This document shows positions 21,747 through 22,280 of a stretch of 22,280 nucleotides of DNA, one piece after another; position 1 is the first letter of the stretch, and every line of letters begins with the position of its first letter. The stretch is from positions 1 to 22,280 of the IMG/VR virus record IMGVR_UViG_3300020400_000049; one strand, 5' to 3'. A model generated the notes under the pieces. The model ran no database searches, had not been told where the DNA came from, and was given only the letters and a program-made list of their open reading frames with translations. This DNA is from a virus. The position numbers and the translations under genes are program-made.

Positions 21747-22280
21747 AACCACAAAACGAGGGATATTTAGGGAATCCATTAATCAAGAGAGCAGGTATTG
21801 AACATCAATACGATGAAAAAGAACTGCAAGAATACTTGAAGTGTACAGAAAACCCTACATATTTTATAGAAAACTATACACAAATCATTGCACTTGATGA
21901 GGGTTTAGTGCCTTTTCATCTTCGTGGTTATCAAGAAGATTTAATTAATCATTACAACAAGAATAGATTTAGTGTAGTCTTAGCATCAAGACAGAGTGGT
22001 AAATCTATAACATCATGTGCGTATCTTTTATGGTATCTATTATTCAATCCAGAAGTTACAGTTGCCGTATTAGCAAACAAAGGTGCAATCGCAAGAGAGA
22101 TGGTAGCACGTATTGTAACTATGTTAGAATCTGTTCCATTTTTCTTACAACCAGGTGTTAAGATACTGAACAAAGGTAATATTGAGTTTGGCAATGATAG
22201 TAAACTAGTTGCCGCGGCCACATCTTCAAGTTCGATTCGTGGTATGTCAATCAACATGTTATATCTTGACGAGTTTGCAT
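21743..22280 (+). CDS. 17: Large terminase subunit gp17, 5' part
   Basis: The first 179 codons are present; the gene continues past the window. Reading from the ATG that overlaps the upstream stop (ATGA) gives 'MKPQNEGYLGNPLIKRAGIE' followed by 'PFHLRGYQEDLINHYNKNRF'. The Walker A is 'ASRQSGKS' (81-88) and the Walker B 'MLYLDEF' (172-178), with 'SSSIRGMSIN' before it, as in T4-like gp17. This is the ATPase half of the DNA packaging motor; the nuclease half is beyond the end. It completes the gp13-gp17 order. Confidence 0.93.
   Translation, partial: MKPQNEGYLGNPLIKRAGIEHQYDEKELQEYLKCTENPTYFIENYTQIIALDEGLVPFHLRGYQEDLINHYNKNRFSVVLASRQSGKSITSCAYLLWYLLFNPEVTVAVLANKGAIAREMVARIVTMLESVPFFLQPGVKILNKGNIEFGNDSKLVAAATSSSSIRGMSINMLYLDEFA

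Overview
The window reads as part of the late structural region of a T4-like (contractile-tailed) marine bacteriophage. The right end carries the T4 order gp13 - gp14 - gp15 - gp16 - gp17 (two neck proteins, tail-sheath completion protein, small and large terminase). Octamers resembling the T4 late promoter TATAAATA sit in front of transcription units. All genes lie on the + strand and are tightly packed, often overlapping by 1-4 bases. The AT-rich composition, the Mtd_N-like 'MATVIQ.KRS' fibre N-termini, the 'LTVNGTTTT' fibre modules and the two 2OG-Fe(II) oxygenases are typical of T4-like phages of marine bacteria. A pelagiphage- or cyanophage-like virus is likely, but the host cannot be read from the sequence.

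Layout. (1) 23-2266: two fibre-like proteins built on a strict two-residue pattern. (2) 2285-9209: conventional baseplate/fibre-type genes, namely a BppU-N-like sandwich protein, several short modular proteins and a 773-aa fibre. They share N-terminal, middle and C-terminal modules and are divided by late promoters and one strong terminator. (3) 9239-13135: two large fibre-like proteins with the same two-residue pattern; the first ends in a Hedgehog/intein (Hint) domain. (4) 13160-17503: an enzyme-rich cassette containing a two-domain GT8-like glycosyltransferase, an unknown protein, a 2OG-Fe(II) oxygenase, a protein with dUTPase-fold resemblance, and a second 2OG-Fe(II) oxygenase. (5) 17512-22280: a small membrane/coiled-coil protein, gp13, gp14, gp15, gp16, a PRMT-like methyltransferase, and the start of gp17, which runs off the window. 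No stretch over 300 bases lacks a gene; the longest gap is 140 bases (2857-2996).

The most unusual content is the set of four proteins at 23-2266 and 9239-13135. Over hundreds of residues they can be divided into dipeptides such as YP, FI, AR, FT, SP, QP, GN, TR, GQ. Proline stays almost always on one parity and glycine on the other. One of them ends in a mini-intein-like domain whose +1 residue is lysine rather than Cys/Ser/Thr. Downstream lie a glycosyltransferase and two oxygenases, and further on a PRMT-like methyltransferase. A fibre maturation and decoration system is a plausible but unproven reading.
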